From contig DEAI01000011.1 in assembly GCA_002346675.1 (NCBI GenBank), positions 199,530 through 263,529 of the forward strand: a stretch of 64,000 bases of DNA. Reading direction: 5' to 3'. Source of the DNA: Fidelibacterota bacterium UBA2986. Its GTDB lineage: Bacteria; Fidelibacterota; Marinisomatia; Marinisomatales; AB-629-J13. How positions within the stretch are numbered: the first letter of the stretch is position 1; every line of letters begins with the position of its first letter. Below are positions 1 through 8,186 of this stretch, one piece after another. The position numbers and the translations under genes are program-made. The notes below the pieces were generated by a model. The model was given only the letters and a program-made list of their open reading frames with translations, searched no databases and had not been told where the DNA came from.

Positions 1-1380
1 TTTTGAAAGCAGCCCATGTTTTTGAGATACATCAACAAGCCTTCGGTCTGTGTTAGAATATCTAAGAAGGAGACGATATTCAGCCCTAGATGTAAACATT
101 CGGTAGGGCTCCATCGTGTCTTTTGTAATTAAATCATCGATCATTACACCGAGGTAAGAGGTGTCTCTAGAAAGGGAAAGGGGCTCTTTTTTAAAGGTCG
201 TCATTGCCGCATTAATTCCAGCTACCAGTCCCTGACCAGCGGCCTCCTCATATCCAGAGGTGCCATTAATTTGTCCTGCAAGAAAGAGACCGGAAAGGGC
301 CTTTGTTTCAAGGGTAGACTTTAACTGTGATGGAGGAAAAAAATCATATTCAATAGCGTAACCAGGCCTTAAAAACTCTACACGCTCAAAGCCTGGAACT
401 TGCCTTAAAGATGACAGTTGTATTTGCTCGGGAAGACTGGTGGAGAACCCGTTTAAATACACCTGGTCAGAGTCTTTCCACTCGGGCTCAAGGTATAAAA
501 AATGTCCATCTTTATGGGAAAACCGAAAAACCTTATCTTCTATAGAGGGACAGTAGCGCGGGCCTGTGCCCCCGATGTCTCCCGAAAACATCGGAGAGGT
601 AGAAATATTGTCTTTAATTATATTATGACATGCGGGGTTTGAGAGCGCTATATAGCAAGGGACATTTGGGGAATATATAGAGCTCGTGAAGTGTGAAAAC
701 TGAGTGGGGATCCTGTCTCCCTCGGAGCGAGTGCAGGCTGAATAATTTATTGAGGAAGCCTTAAGGCGGGGGGGTGTACCTGTTTTTAGGCGCCCAACCG
801 AAAAGCCGAGCTCTATAAGAGACTCTGTAATACCGCCACTTGGAGACTCCCCCATTCTGCCCGCGCTTGTTTTTTGGTCTCCAATATGAATTAAACCATT
901 AAGAAAGGTTCCGCAAGTTATTATTAGAGAGCTACACGCCAACCTGTTGCCGTCCCTTAATAAGACCCCAGAAACAGACCCGCCCGCCGTTAGAATATTA
1001 ACAGCCTCACCACGAACAACAGAAAGGCGGACACAGTCGGAAACAAGCTTTCTTATATTGGTTTCGTATGTCCTCTTATCAACCTGTGCGCGGGGAGACC
1101 AGACGGCCTTCCCCTTTGATCTGTTTAACATTTTATATTGAAGGGCCGACATATCTGCTACCCGAGCCATTATACCGCCCAAAACATCTATCTCTCGAAC
1201 CATTTGTCCTTTAGCAATACCACCAATAGAGGGGTTGCATGACATGCGTCCAATAGCCAAAGGGTCTATAGTAACAAGCCCAACATTAAGACCAAGTTTA
1301 GCACAAATTAAAGCCGCCTCTACGCCCGCGTGACCACCGCCCGCAACAATAATATCAAAGTGGTTATTAAAACGTTTCAC
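1..1380 (-). CDS. mnmG: MnmG (GidA), tRNA uridine-34 modification FAD enzyme, 3' end cut by window edge
   Basis: Works with MnmE to place the carboxymethylaminomethyl group on C5 of U34 in certain tRNAs. About 460 codons are present and remain open to base 1, so the C-terminal quarter of a normal ~620-residue protein is missing. The N-terminus has the Rossmann FAD motif VAGGGHAGVEAA, then SCNPSIGGIAKG and, near the edge, GTSGYEEAAGQG and MFTSRAEYRLLLR, all diagnostic. The likely start is GTG at 1380-1378; an in-frame TAG (the mnmE stop) lies just upstream, so no earlier start is possible. It follows mnmE by 6 nt on the same strand. The start codon lies inside the parS-like palindrome at 1373-1388. 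Confidence 0.96.
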   Translation of the reverse strand, partial: MKRFNNHFDIIVAGGGHAGVEAALICAKLGLNVGLVTIDPLAIGRMSCNPSIGGIAKGQMVREIDVLGGIMARVADMSALQYKMLNRSKGKAVWSPRAQVDKRTYETNIRKLVSDCVRLSVVRGEAVNILTAGGSVSGVLLRDGNRLACSSLIITCGTFLNGLIHIGDQKTSAGRMGESPSGGITESLIELGFSVGRLKTGTPPRLKASSINYSACTRSEGDRIPTQFSHFTSSIYSPNVPCYIALSNPACHNIIKDNISTSPMFSGDIGGTGPRYCPSIEDKVFRFSHKDGHFLYLEPEWKDSDQVYLNGFSTSLPEQIQLSSLRQVPGFERVEFLRPGYAIEYDFFPPSQLKSTLETKALSGLFLAGQINGTSGYEEAAGQGLVAGINAAMTTFKKEPLSLSRDTSYLGVMIDDLITKDTMEPYRMFTSRAEYRLLLRYSNTDRRLVDVSQKHGLLSK

Positions 1381-1388
1381 GTGAAACT
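1373..1388. promoter_or_regulatory. parS: parS-like ParB-binding palindrome
   Basis: The 16-mer CGTTTCACGTGAAACT contains the 14-base perfect palindrome GTTTCACGTGAAAC. This is the core of the widely conserved bacterial parS site (TGTTTCACGTGAAACA); only the two outermost bases differ. It spans the stop of mnmE and the GTG start of mnmG, about 3.6 kb from dnaA. That fits the family rule that parS sites cluster near the origin. ParA/ParB genes are not in this window; they commonly lie downstream of mnmG/rsmG, which would be past the left edge. Confidence 0.85.
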
Positions 1389-2748
1389 ATTTTCCTACAC
1401 AAAAACTATTAAAAACCAGATCAAGAATATCGTCTGTAACGGTCTTTCCCAAAACGCTGTCTAGTTGAATTAGGGCATCACGAAGCTCAATAGACACCAG
1501 GTCATAGTGAACGTCTTCTTTTTGAGAGAGAAGAAGAAGGGTGTTTTGGATGTGGTCTTGAATTTTTAATATAATATTTTTTTGTCTTTGGGTTATGATT
1601 GGAACAGAAGAGCTTAGAGAGGGGGAGGGGAGTATGTTGTTTTTTATTAAGTCTAACAAAACCCCTGTTCCGTAACCAGTTTTAGCTGAGACAAAGCAGT
1701 GATCAGGGTGTTGTTTTTTTAAAAGAGATAGAGTTTTGTTATTAATAAGGTCTGACTTATTAACAACAAAAACATGACTTTTTCCTAGCTCTTTAGGGCT
1801 GACTCTAGATATATTATCAATGTCGGATAAGTGGACAGAGCAGTCGGCAGACAAGATCCTCTCTTTTGCCCTAACCACACCCTCGCTCTCAATCTCGTCG
1901 CCAGACGACCTCAGCCCCGCTGTGTCAATTAGGGTTGCGGGTAGACCGCCAAGAGAAACAGATCCCTCAATAGCGTCTCTTGTTGTGCCTGGTTGAGGGC
2001 TGGTTATAGCCAAATCTGAGCCAGCCAGGAAATTTAAAAGGGTAGACTTTCCTACGTTTGGGGGGCCACAAAGAACAACGCTTGCCCCCCTGTTTAATAT
2101 ACGATATGCGCTGTGGTTGTTTAGGGCCTTTTGAAGAAACATCTTACAGCTTTTTAAAAGAGTGTGAGACTCTTTTTGCAGATTTGGCTGAAGATCCTCC
2201 TCGCTAATATCTAGCTCGAACTCTATTTTTGAGAGAAGGGTAATTAAATCTTGCTTAAGGTTTTTTATAACAGAGGAGAGCTCTCCTCTAAGCATTTTGA
2301 AGTTTAAAGAGGCGGTCTCTTCTGTTTTTGAATGTATTAAGGACGCTACAGCTTCTGCCTGTACTAAATCTATCTTTCCATTAAGAAACGAGCGCTTAGT
2401 GAACTCTCCAGGCTCAGCCAGTCTAGCCCCATTTAAACAACAAATAGAGAGTATTTTGTTTACAATAGAGGGGTTTCCATGACAAGAGATTTCAAACAAA
2501 TCCTCGCCAGTATAGGACTCAGGAGCTTTAAAAAAAGCGATGACAGCATCCTCAAAAATATTATTGTTTTGGTCTTTTAGTTTAACTAGAGTTATTGTTC
2601 TATGTTTAAACGACAGAGCCCTTTTTGAAGAGCTGACAGAAACAGAGAGAACAATATTTTTAGAGGATGAACCGCTAAGCCTAACCACAGATATGCCGCC
2701 AAACCCATGTGGAGTTGCGACTGCAACTATGGTATCCGGTGAAATCAT
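1387..2748 (-). CDS. mnmE: MnmE (TrmE), tRNA modification GTPase
   Basis: Potassium-activated GTPase that partners MnmG in U34 modification. The 453 residues are the usual length. An N-terminal tetrahydrofolate-binding domain (about 1-118) is followed by a helical domain that wraps a Ras-like G domain. The G domain shows GPPNVGKST (228-236), GTTRD, DTAG (275-278) and NKSD (330-333). The protein ends in the C-terminal CVGK signature that supplies the catalytic cysteine. Its ATG overlaps the yidC stop (ATGA, 4 nt), suggesting translational coupling, and mnmG follows 6 nt downstream. Confidence 0.98.
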   Translation of the reverse strand: MISPDTIVAVATPHGFGGISVVRLSGSSSKNIVLSVSVSSSKRALSFKHRTITLVKLKDQNNNIFEDAVIAFFKAPESYTGEDLFEISCHGNPSIVNKILSICCLNGARLAEPGEFTKRSFLNGKIDLVQAEAVASLIHSKTEETASLNFKMLRGELSSVIKNLKQDLITLLSKIEFELDISEEDLQPNLQKESHTLLKSCKMFLQKALNNHSAYRILNRGASVVLCGPPNVGKSTLLNFLAGSDLAITSPQPGTTRDAIEGSVSLGGLPATLIDTAGLRSSGDEIESEGVVRAKERILSADCSVHLSDIDNISRVSPKELGKSHVFVVNKSDLINNKTLSLLKKQHPDHCFVSAKTGYGTGVLLDLIKNNILPSPSLSSSVPIITQRQKNIILKIQDHIQNTLLLLSQKEDVHYDLVSIELRDALIQLDSVLGKTVTDDILDLVFNSFCVGK

Positions 2749-4427
2749 TTTTTTCTTATTTTTTTACTGCTTTTGTTGGGTGGTGGGGTTAAATATTTTT
2801 GCTGAAGAATTGTAAGCACATTAAAAAGAGTATAATATAGGTTTAGACCTGAAGGAAAACCATTAAACAAAAGAATAAAAAACCCTGTCATAAAATATGA
2901 CATAAACTTCTGCTGTCCAGAGGCCTGGGTGGGCATCATTTTTTGTTGGAGAAACATTGTTATACCCATAAGTAAGGGTAAAACGGCGACGCCGCTACCA
3001 TATAGAGGAATAGAGAAGGGTAGAGAAAATATAACATCAGGTGCAGAGAGGTCTCTGACCCACCAAATAAAAGGAGCACCCCGGAGCTCTATGGTGGAGC
3101 GAAACACCTGAAAAAGAGAAAAGAGAAGGGGCATTTGTATTAGGATAGGTAGGCACCCCCCCAGTGGGTTTACTCCACGCTCTTTATAGAGGTTCATTGT
3201 TGCTTGTTGGACCTTTTGAGGGTTGTTTTTATGTTTTTCTTTTAGGGCCGCGATTTCAGGCTGTAGAGATTGCATTTCTTTTGATGATTGGTGACTCTTT
3301 TTTGTTAAAGGAAACACAGCCAGCTTTACTAAAACCGAGAAGATTATCAAAACCACACCATAGTTTGGCACCCAAAGGTGTATTGTTTTTAAAAGCCAAA
3401 GAACGCCCCTGCTTATAGGTCTAATTATTGACCAGCCAAAGTTCATGATAGAGGGTATTCCGCTGTTTACTTTTTTTACTGTCTCGTACTCAAGGGGCCC
3501 TAAATATAGAGAAACTGAAGACTCCATATTTTTATCTAAACCAAGGGCAACACTATATAATGGAATTATGTGAGAGTTAACTTCAGTTTCGTTGTGACCG
3601 GCCCAGCAGAGTTCGCTTGAGGTTTTAGGAATTAAAACGGAAACAAAATATTTTGATCTTAGCGCAATCCAATCTGTTTTACCCCTAACCACCTCAAGAG
3701 ATTCGTTTTGGGGTTGTTTTATTTTTGGGGCGACCTTTTTTAATCCATATGCATCGCCGGCTTGATAAACATATCCATTAAAATATGTAATATCGTCTTT
3801 AATGTTGGTTTCTGTTGGGGGTACTCCACCATCCCATCCGAGAGAGTAAGTGTTTCCAGACATAATACTAGAGAGTCCAGAAAGGTCTGTGTTAATTTCG
3901 ATTACATATGTTTTATGGCTAAAGACAAGCGTTTTTTTGATTAAAAACCCTCCATAAGATAAATAAAAACTCAAAGGTTGAGGTTCGTCAAAAACCTCTA
4001 TAGCGGAGGCGTCTGCGTCTGTATACCACCCCTCTTCTAAAACGACAGGCTCTCCCTCAATACTTGTATACCCTATATAAAGGTTTTTCTGGTTGTTTTT
4101 ATTGATAAGGTTTACAAAGGTAGAGTCACCCGCTATATAGTTGTTTAGCTCATAGCTGGCGAGAGACCCCCCAAAACGTGTGGAAATTTTTGCAGTATAA
4201 AGGGGGGTAACTATAGAAATAAACTTTTCTTTATAGGGGGCCTTTGGTTTTAGGGTAGGTATGTTTTTCTTTTCAGCTTCACGCTCGAGAGGGCTATCTT
4301 CTATCGTGTTGTTTTCGGTGGGAAGCTCTTTCTCGGGAAGGGGGGGTGAGATTATTTGATAATAATATGGCGTTATTATCAACACTAGAGCAATCAGAAA
4401 AAAAGCAAGAAGAGAACGCTTGTCCAT
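2745..4427 (-). CDS. yidC: YidC, inner-membrane protein insertase
   Basis: Inserts and folds membrane proteins, alone or with SecYEG. The reading frame is open to 4469, but the ATG at 4427 (MDKRSLLAFF) is preferred. It directly overlaps the yidD stop as TAATG and begins a clean N-terminal membrane anchor, giving 560 residues. A large periplasmic domain (about 50-330) is followed by the conserved core of five membrane segments, with NPLGGCLPILIQMP and a basic lysine-rich C-terminus (KKIRKK). The presence of the periplasmic domain is typical of Gram-negative YidC. It sits in the rpmH-yidD-yidC-mnmE-mnmG run. Confidence 0.97.
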   Translation of the reverse strand: MDKRSLLAFFLIALVLIITPYYYQIISPPLPEKELPTENNTIEDSPLEREAEKKNIPTLKPKAPYKEKFISIVTPLYTAKISTRFGGSLASYELNNYIAGDSTFVNLINKNNQKNLYIGYTSIEGEPVVLEEGWYTDADASAIEVFDEPQPLSFYLSYGGFLIKKTLVFSHKTYVIEINTDLSGLSSIMSGNTYSLGWDGGVPPTETNIKDDITYFNGYVYQAGDAYGLKKVAPKIKQPQNESLEVVRGKTDWIALRSKYFVSVLIPKTSSELCWAGHNETEVNSHIIPLYSVALGLDKNMESSVSLYLGPLEYETVKKVNSGIPSIMNFGWSIIRPISRGVLWLLKTIHLWVPNYGVVLIIFSVLVKLAVFPLTKKSHQSSKEMQSLQPEIAALKEKHKNNPQKVQQATMNLYKERGVNPLGGCLPILIQMPLLFSLFQVFRSTIELRGAPFIWWVRDLSAPDVIFSLPFSIPLYGSGVAVLPLLMGITMFLQQKMMPTQASGQQKFMSYFMTGFFILLFNGFPSGLNLYYTLFNVLTILQQKYLTPPPNKSSKKIRKK

Positions 4428-4675
4428 TATTGTACAGGATCTACGCCCCCAGGGTGAAGGGGGTGACACTTAGAGAGCCTTTTTATAATATACCACATAG
4501 CCTTAGGAGATGTGTGTTTTTCTGCAGAGCGAAGTGCATATTCGGAACAGGTTGGATAAAAACGACAACGAGGGAAGAAAAAAGTAGAGATGCGGGCCTG
4601 ATATACCTTAATAGATTTTTTAATTATTAACAGAACAATACTGTCAAGCGCTCTGTAGGCGGTTTTTAAATACAC
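4427..4675 (-). CDS. yidD: YidD, membrane protein insertion efficiency factor
   Basis: Small 82-residue protein of the YidD/UPF0161 family that assists YidC-dependent insertion. The family signature is clear: CRFYPTCSEYA near residue 37 and HPLHPGGVDPV at the C-terminus, with an amphipathic basic N-terminal helix. The start is GTG at 4675; no ATG is available between it and the rpmH stop 8 nt upstream. The stop overlaps the yidC start (TAATG). rnpA, usually found just upstream of this gene, is absent. Confidence 0.93.
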   Translation of the reverse strand: MYLKTAYRALDSIVLLIIKKSIKVYQARISTFFFPRCRFYPTCSEYALRSAEKHTSPKAMWYIIKRLSKCHPLHPGGVDPVQ

Positions 4676-4683
4676 CCTCTTAC

Positions 4684-4818
4684 TTATACAACAAGAGATT
4701 TGCGTCCTCGCTGACGCCGCCTGGACAGAACCCTTCTACCGGCCTTAGTAGACATTCTTTTTCTAAAGCCGTGGGTACGCTTTCTTTTTTTGTTTCGAGG
4801 TTGGTATGTCCTTTTCAT
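4684..4818 (-). CDS. rpmH: 50S ribosomal protein L34
   Basis: A 44-residue, strongly basic protein starting MKRTYQPRNKKRKRTHGF and ending GRKSLVV, an unmistakable L34. The ATG is at 4818-4816 and the TAA at 4686-4684. It is divergent from dnaA across a 188-bp AT-rich gap and is the first gene of the leftward rpmH-yidD-yidC-mnmE-mnmG run. Confidence 0.97.
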   Translation of the reverse strand: MKRTYQPRNKKRKRTHGFRKRMSTKAGRRVLSRRRQRGRKSLVV

Positions 4819-5006
4819 GTTTAATCTCTCTTAAATAGCCGGCAAAAGTACACAGAACACTTTAAATAAGACAATTTTTTTTAAAATCAACAACAATATA
4901 AAAACAAAACAATCTAATAAAATTTTATAGGAACAAGAAACAAAACGTCTTTAATTTTTCATTTAATCAACACAAAACCAAATGTGGATAACCTGTTAAT
5001 AACATT
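4819..5006. other. oriC: dnaA-rpmH intergenic region, candidate oriC with AT-rich stretch
   Basis: This 188-bp gap separates divergent rpmH and dnaA, the classic origin context. Bases about 4855-4980 are extremely AT-rich, with runs of A and T, and could serve as a DNA unwinding element. Only one strong DnaA box is visible (4983-4991). A single box is fewer than usual, so the functional origin may extend elsewhere or use degenerate boxes. The region must also contain promoters for both flanking genes. The origin assignment is inferred from context. Confidence 0.6.
4983..4991 (-). promoter_or_regulatory. Perfect DnaA box upstream of dnaA
   Basis: TGTGGATAA on the plus strand is the reverse complement of TTATCCACA, the high-affinity DnaA box consensus. 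It ends 15 nt before the dnaA ATG. At that position it could mark the origin, repress dnaA transcription, or both. Confidence 0.8.
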
Positions 5007-6350
5007 ATGATACACCAAGAAATATGGGATACGGCTAAAGCTTCCCTAAAAAAAGATATACCGAGCCATGCATTTAACACCTGGATTGTTCCAATTAGGC
5101 CTGTAGCCTTTAGTGATAATAAATTACTTTTAGAAGTTCCTAATCAGTTCTTTTTTGAGTGGTTAGATACCCACTATAAAGAAATAATAGAAAAAAAGGT
5201 TGTTGATAAAAAAGGGAAACGCTTAAAAATAGACTACACAATATCTGCCGAAACAAAAAGAATAAAAAACGAAGCAGATGACGAGGTCTATAAACCTAAA
5301 CACTTAGAAAGACCACCTGCTTTTATCAATAAAAACCAAAGGTTTTCCAACTTTATTGAGGGATCAAACAATCAGTTCGCAAAAGCTGCCGCGGCATCTA
5401 TAGCAAAAAACCCAGGGGCCTCTAACTATAACCCCCTTGTTATATATGGGGGTGTTGGGCTAGGAAAAACACACCTTTTACATGCAATAGGAAATTTGGT
5501 TATGTCTAACGAAAAAAAACGAAGAGTAGTGCTTGAAACAAGCGAGCGTTTCACACAAGAGTTTATAAATAGCATTCAAAAAAATATTACAGAGGACTTT
5601 ACAAAAAAATATAGGAAGGCCGATGTTTTACTTATTGACGACATACAATTTTTCAAAGGAAAAGAACAGACACAGGAGCAGTTTTTTCACACCTTCAATG
5701 AGTTACACCAACTAAACAAACAAATTGTACTGTCGGCAGATACATACCCAGGAGACATGGAGGGCCTTCAAGAGCGGCTTGTTTCTAGATTTCAGTCTGG
5801 CCTGTCCGTTGATATACAGCCGCCCGACTTTGAAACAAGGGTGGCTATTTTATTAGAAAAAGCACAACAGAACGGGCTTGAACTTTCTTATGACCTAGTG
5901 GAACTAATAGCGACACACATAAAAACAAATATTAGGGTTTTAGAAGGTATAATTATTCGTTTATTAGCAAACTCATCTCTGTATGGAAAAGAAATTGATA
6001 GAGAATTAGTAGAAAAAGTTATTCGAGAAAAACTAGGCAACGAGATGGTTTTAGAGTTGAGTATAGAAGATGTGGTTAAAAAAGTTTCAGAAATTAGAAG
6101 CATCCCAATGAAAGTGCTCATAGGGCCCTCAAGAAGGAGAGAAATAGTGAAAACAAGGCACCTTGCGATGTACCTCTGTAGAGAGCTAACAAACAATACT
6201 TTAACTTCAGTCGGCCTGTTTTTTGGTGGAAGAGACCACACAACCGTTTTACATGCCTGCTCCCAGGTTGAAAAGGTTTATAAAAAGAAAAAAGCGGTAT
6301 CAAAGTTCATAAGTCAGATTAGTAAGGACATGTCTGTGGCAAACTTTTAA
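5007..6350 (+). CDS. dnaA: DnaA, chromosomal replication initiator
   Basis: AAA+ ATPase that binds DnaA boxes and melts the origin. The 447 residues include domain I (about 1-80, beginning IWDTAKASLKK), a short linker and the AAA+ core. The core has Walker A GGVGLGKT (148-155) and Walker B LLIDDIQF (208-215). The C-terminal helix-turn-helix domain carries the family signature GRDHTTVLHAC. The ATG at 5007 has no clear Shine-Dalgarno sequence. It is divergent from rpmH and convergent with the sugar-dehydrogenase-like gene, 16 bp away. Confidence 0.99.
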   Translation: MIHQEIWDTAKASLKKDIPSHAFNTWIVPIRPVAFSDNKLLLEVPNQFFFEWLDTHYKEIIEKKVVDKKGKRLKIDYTISAETKRIKNEADDEVYKPKHLERPPAFINKNQRFSNFIEGSNNQFAKAAAASIAKNPGASNYNPLVIYGGVGLGKTHLLHAIGNLVMSNEKKRRVVLETSERFTQEFINSIQKNITEDFTKKYRKADVLLIDDIQFFKGKEQTQEQFFHTFNELHQLNKQIVLSADTYPGDMEGLQERLVSRFQSGLSVDIQPPDFETRVAILLEKAQQNGLELSYDLVELIATHIKTNIRVLEGIIIRLLANSSLYGKEIDRELVEKVIREKLGNEMVLELSIEDVVKKVSEIRSIPMKVLIGPSRRREIVKTRHLAMYLCRELTNNTLTSVGLFFGGRDHTTVLHACSQVEKVYKKKKAVSKFISQISKDMSVANF

Positions 6351-6366
6351 TATTAAGGAAGGCCTT

Positions 6367-7560
6367 TTAATCAACAGTAGACTCTAATATTTTATAAACA
6401 TCTCCATCATAATCTAGAAAATAAAGCTCTCCAAGGCCATCTTGACCAAAGGAAGAAACATAGAGTTGTTTCTTACCGGTTCCCTTTCGAAGCTCATTTG
6501 TGCGGTTTGTAAGTTTGGTGACAACACCATTTTTATAGACAAAGCTCCAAAACTTCCCTGTGCAATAGTCAGCAAAAATATAATGTCCTTGAAACTTGGG
6601 AATTGTTTCTCCTCTATAGACATAGCCTCCCGTAACAGAGCACCCCTGAACCTCAGGTTTGTTTTGAGAAAATCCTATTAAGGTTTTCATATAGTTGGCA
6701 TCGTTAGGATACTCAAAAACAGGCAAAACAAGCCCTGAAGTATCACAGTCCTTTTCGGGGGAATAGCAGCTTGAACCCTCTAACACGCTCCACCCTAGAT
6801 TTGATCCACCATCGTCCATAGAAAGCACATGAATCTCTTCCCACCTGCTTTGTCCTACATCACCAATGTAAATCTCGTTAGTCAAAAAATCAAAAGAAAA
6901 ACGCCAAGGATTTCTAAGCCCAATAAGCCAAATTTCGCCCAAAGAGTTTTTTATATTAACAAAGGGGTTTGATTTAGGAATTTTATAAGGATCTCCACTG
7001 TCAACGTCAATTCGCAAAACAGTACCAAAGAGAGAGTTTTTATTTTGACCATTGTTTTCAGGGTCTCCCGCAGACCCCCCATCTCCAACTCCAATATATA
7101 AATATCCGTCTGGACCAAAAGCTAGCTGTCCTCCGTTGTGATTCATATACGGCTGAACAAGGTCAATCAAAACAAACTCACTATCTTTTAGAGGATTAGG
7201 ACCCCTAACACTAAACCTCGATATAATTGTGTGTTGATTTTTAGACACATAATTTAAAAATAAAAACCCATTGTTGTAAAAATTTGGGTGGAAGGCCATT
7301 CCTAAGAGCCCCCTTTCGTCTCCGGGAAAAACTGGATTATGAACCCTGTCTGAGATATCTATAAAAGGTTTTTTTATCAACTTACCTGAACCTATTTTTT
7401 TTACACGACCACCCTGCTCTAAAACATAAAGGGTGTCTCTTTCACCCTCTGGGGCAGTCAGATATACTGGGCTATCCAAACCACGCGCAACAATTTGTGA
7501 TGAAAGTACGGGGCCATCTGCGAACAAAAACGAAATAAATGTAATTATAAAGAAAATCAT
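6367..7560 (-). CDS. Secreted PQQ-type glucose/sorbosone dehydrogenase family protein
   Basis: Six-bladed beta-propeller of the soluble glucose/sorbosone dehydrogenase family (YliI/Asd-like). Members oxidise aldose sugars with PQQ, although many relatives have unknown substrates. A signal peptide (residues about 1-14, cut near FA-DG) predicts export. NHNGG, with His141 at the expected catalytic base position, is followed by FGPDGYLYIGVGDGG, then GLRNPWRFSFD, GDVGQSRWEEI and GGYVYRG, which are all family hallmarks. It lies 3 nt downstream of the DUF4442 gene on the same strand, so the two are probably co-transcribed. No PQQ biosynthesis gene is in view. Confidence 0.85.
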   Translation of the reverse strand: MIFFIITFISFLFADGPVLSSQIVARGLDSPVYLTAPEGERDTLYVLEQGGRVKKIGSGKLIKKPFIDISDRVHNPVFPGDERGLLGMAFHPNFYNNGFLFLNYVSKNQHTIISRFSVRGPNPLKDSEFVLIDLVQPYMNHNGGQLAFGPDGYLYIGVGDGGSAGDPENNGQNKNSLFGTVLRIDVDSGDPYKIPKSNPFVNIKNSLGEIWLIGLRNPWRFSFDFLTNEIYIGDVGQSRWEEIHVLSMDDGGSNLGWSVLEGSSCYSPEKDCDTSGLVLPVFEYPNDANYMKTLIGFSQNKPEVQGCSVTGGYVYRGETIPKFQGHYIFADYCTGKFWSFVYKNGVVTKLTNRTNELRKGTGKKQLYVSSFGQDGLGELYFLDYDGDVYKILESTVD

Positions 7561-7563
7561 AAA

Positions 7564-8034
7564 CTATAGAACCTTTAAAGAGAGGGTTTCCGTAAACTCA
7601 GCGACAATTTCATTAGAAACTGAGGGAACTTTTGCAAAAATATTTATAGTTTCGTTTTCCCTGCTACCAGAGCTAACTGTTTTTTTAACAAGAGTGTCTA
7701 TTTTTTCACCTTCGTTGCAATAAAAATGAACATCTCCCTCAGCTCTCATTTTAAAATTTGCGTGGAAGTCTTTAAAAACAAGGCTGATCTTCTGGTTGCT
7801 CTTTTTAATAGAGCGCATTGCAAGGGCTCCGGCCGTTAGGTCAGACCCGACAGCAAAAACACCAAAATATAATGAATTCAGGTGATTTTTTGTTCGTCTT
7901 CTCAGTGGAATTTTTAACTCAACGTAAGAGTTATTAATAGATATAACTTTTGGGCGGCAATAGAGAATCATAGGAACCTTTAAAAACCCGAACGCTCGAA
8001 TCATCATTGTAGTTTTGAATTCAGAGGAAAACAT
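7564..8034 (-). CDS. DUF4442 hotdog-fold protein, thioesterase-like
   Basis: A 156-residue protein that I recognise as DUF4442, related to PaaI/YiiD-type hotdog thioesterases. The middle segment (LNSLYFGVFAVGSDLTAG, about residues 52-69) matches the usual hotdog helix that packs in the sheet and carries the conserved small-residue run before a substrate tunnel. There is no signal peptide, so it should be cytoplasmic. It is the upstream partner of the secreted sugar-dehydrogenase-like gene (3-nt gap). It is divergent from the protease gene at 8187. The acyl substrate cannot be inferred. Confidence 0.7.
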   Translation of the reverse strand: MFSSEFKTTMMIRAFGFLKVPMILYCRPKVISINNSYVELKIPLRRRTKNHLNSLYFGVFAVGSDLTAGALAMRSIKKSNQKISLVFKDFHANFKMRAEGDVHFYCNEGEKIDTLVKKTVSSGSRENETINIFAKVPSVSNEIVAEFTETLSLKVL

Positions 8035-8186
8035 TGGTTTTTAATAAAGATTATATACAGATATCACCAATAAAAATACAGCATCTAGTTTTTTTCCGGA
8101 ACGAATAAAATGAGTTCTGGTATGTTTTACAGTTTATTAGATAGATTCAACAACTAACATAGGCAGTGTAACCACTAGAGATATTT

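Noticed and set aside
947..1141. A 64-codon plus-strand frame inside mnmG
   Set aside because: It lies entirely within a clear mnmG reading frame on the other strand and shows no ribosome-binding site or motif.
6351..6372. Small imperfect hairpin (ATTAAGG/CCTTTTAAT) between dnaA and the sugar-dehydrogenase-like gene
   Set aside because: The stem needs a two-base bulge and the gap is only 16 bp, so it is too weak to call a terminator.
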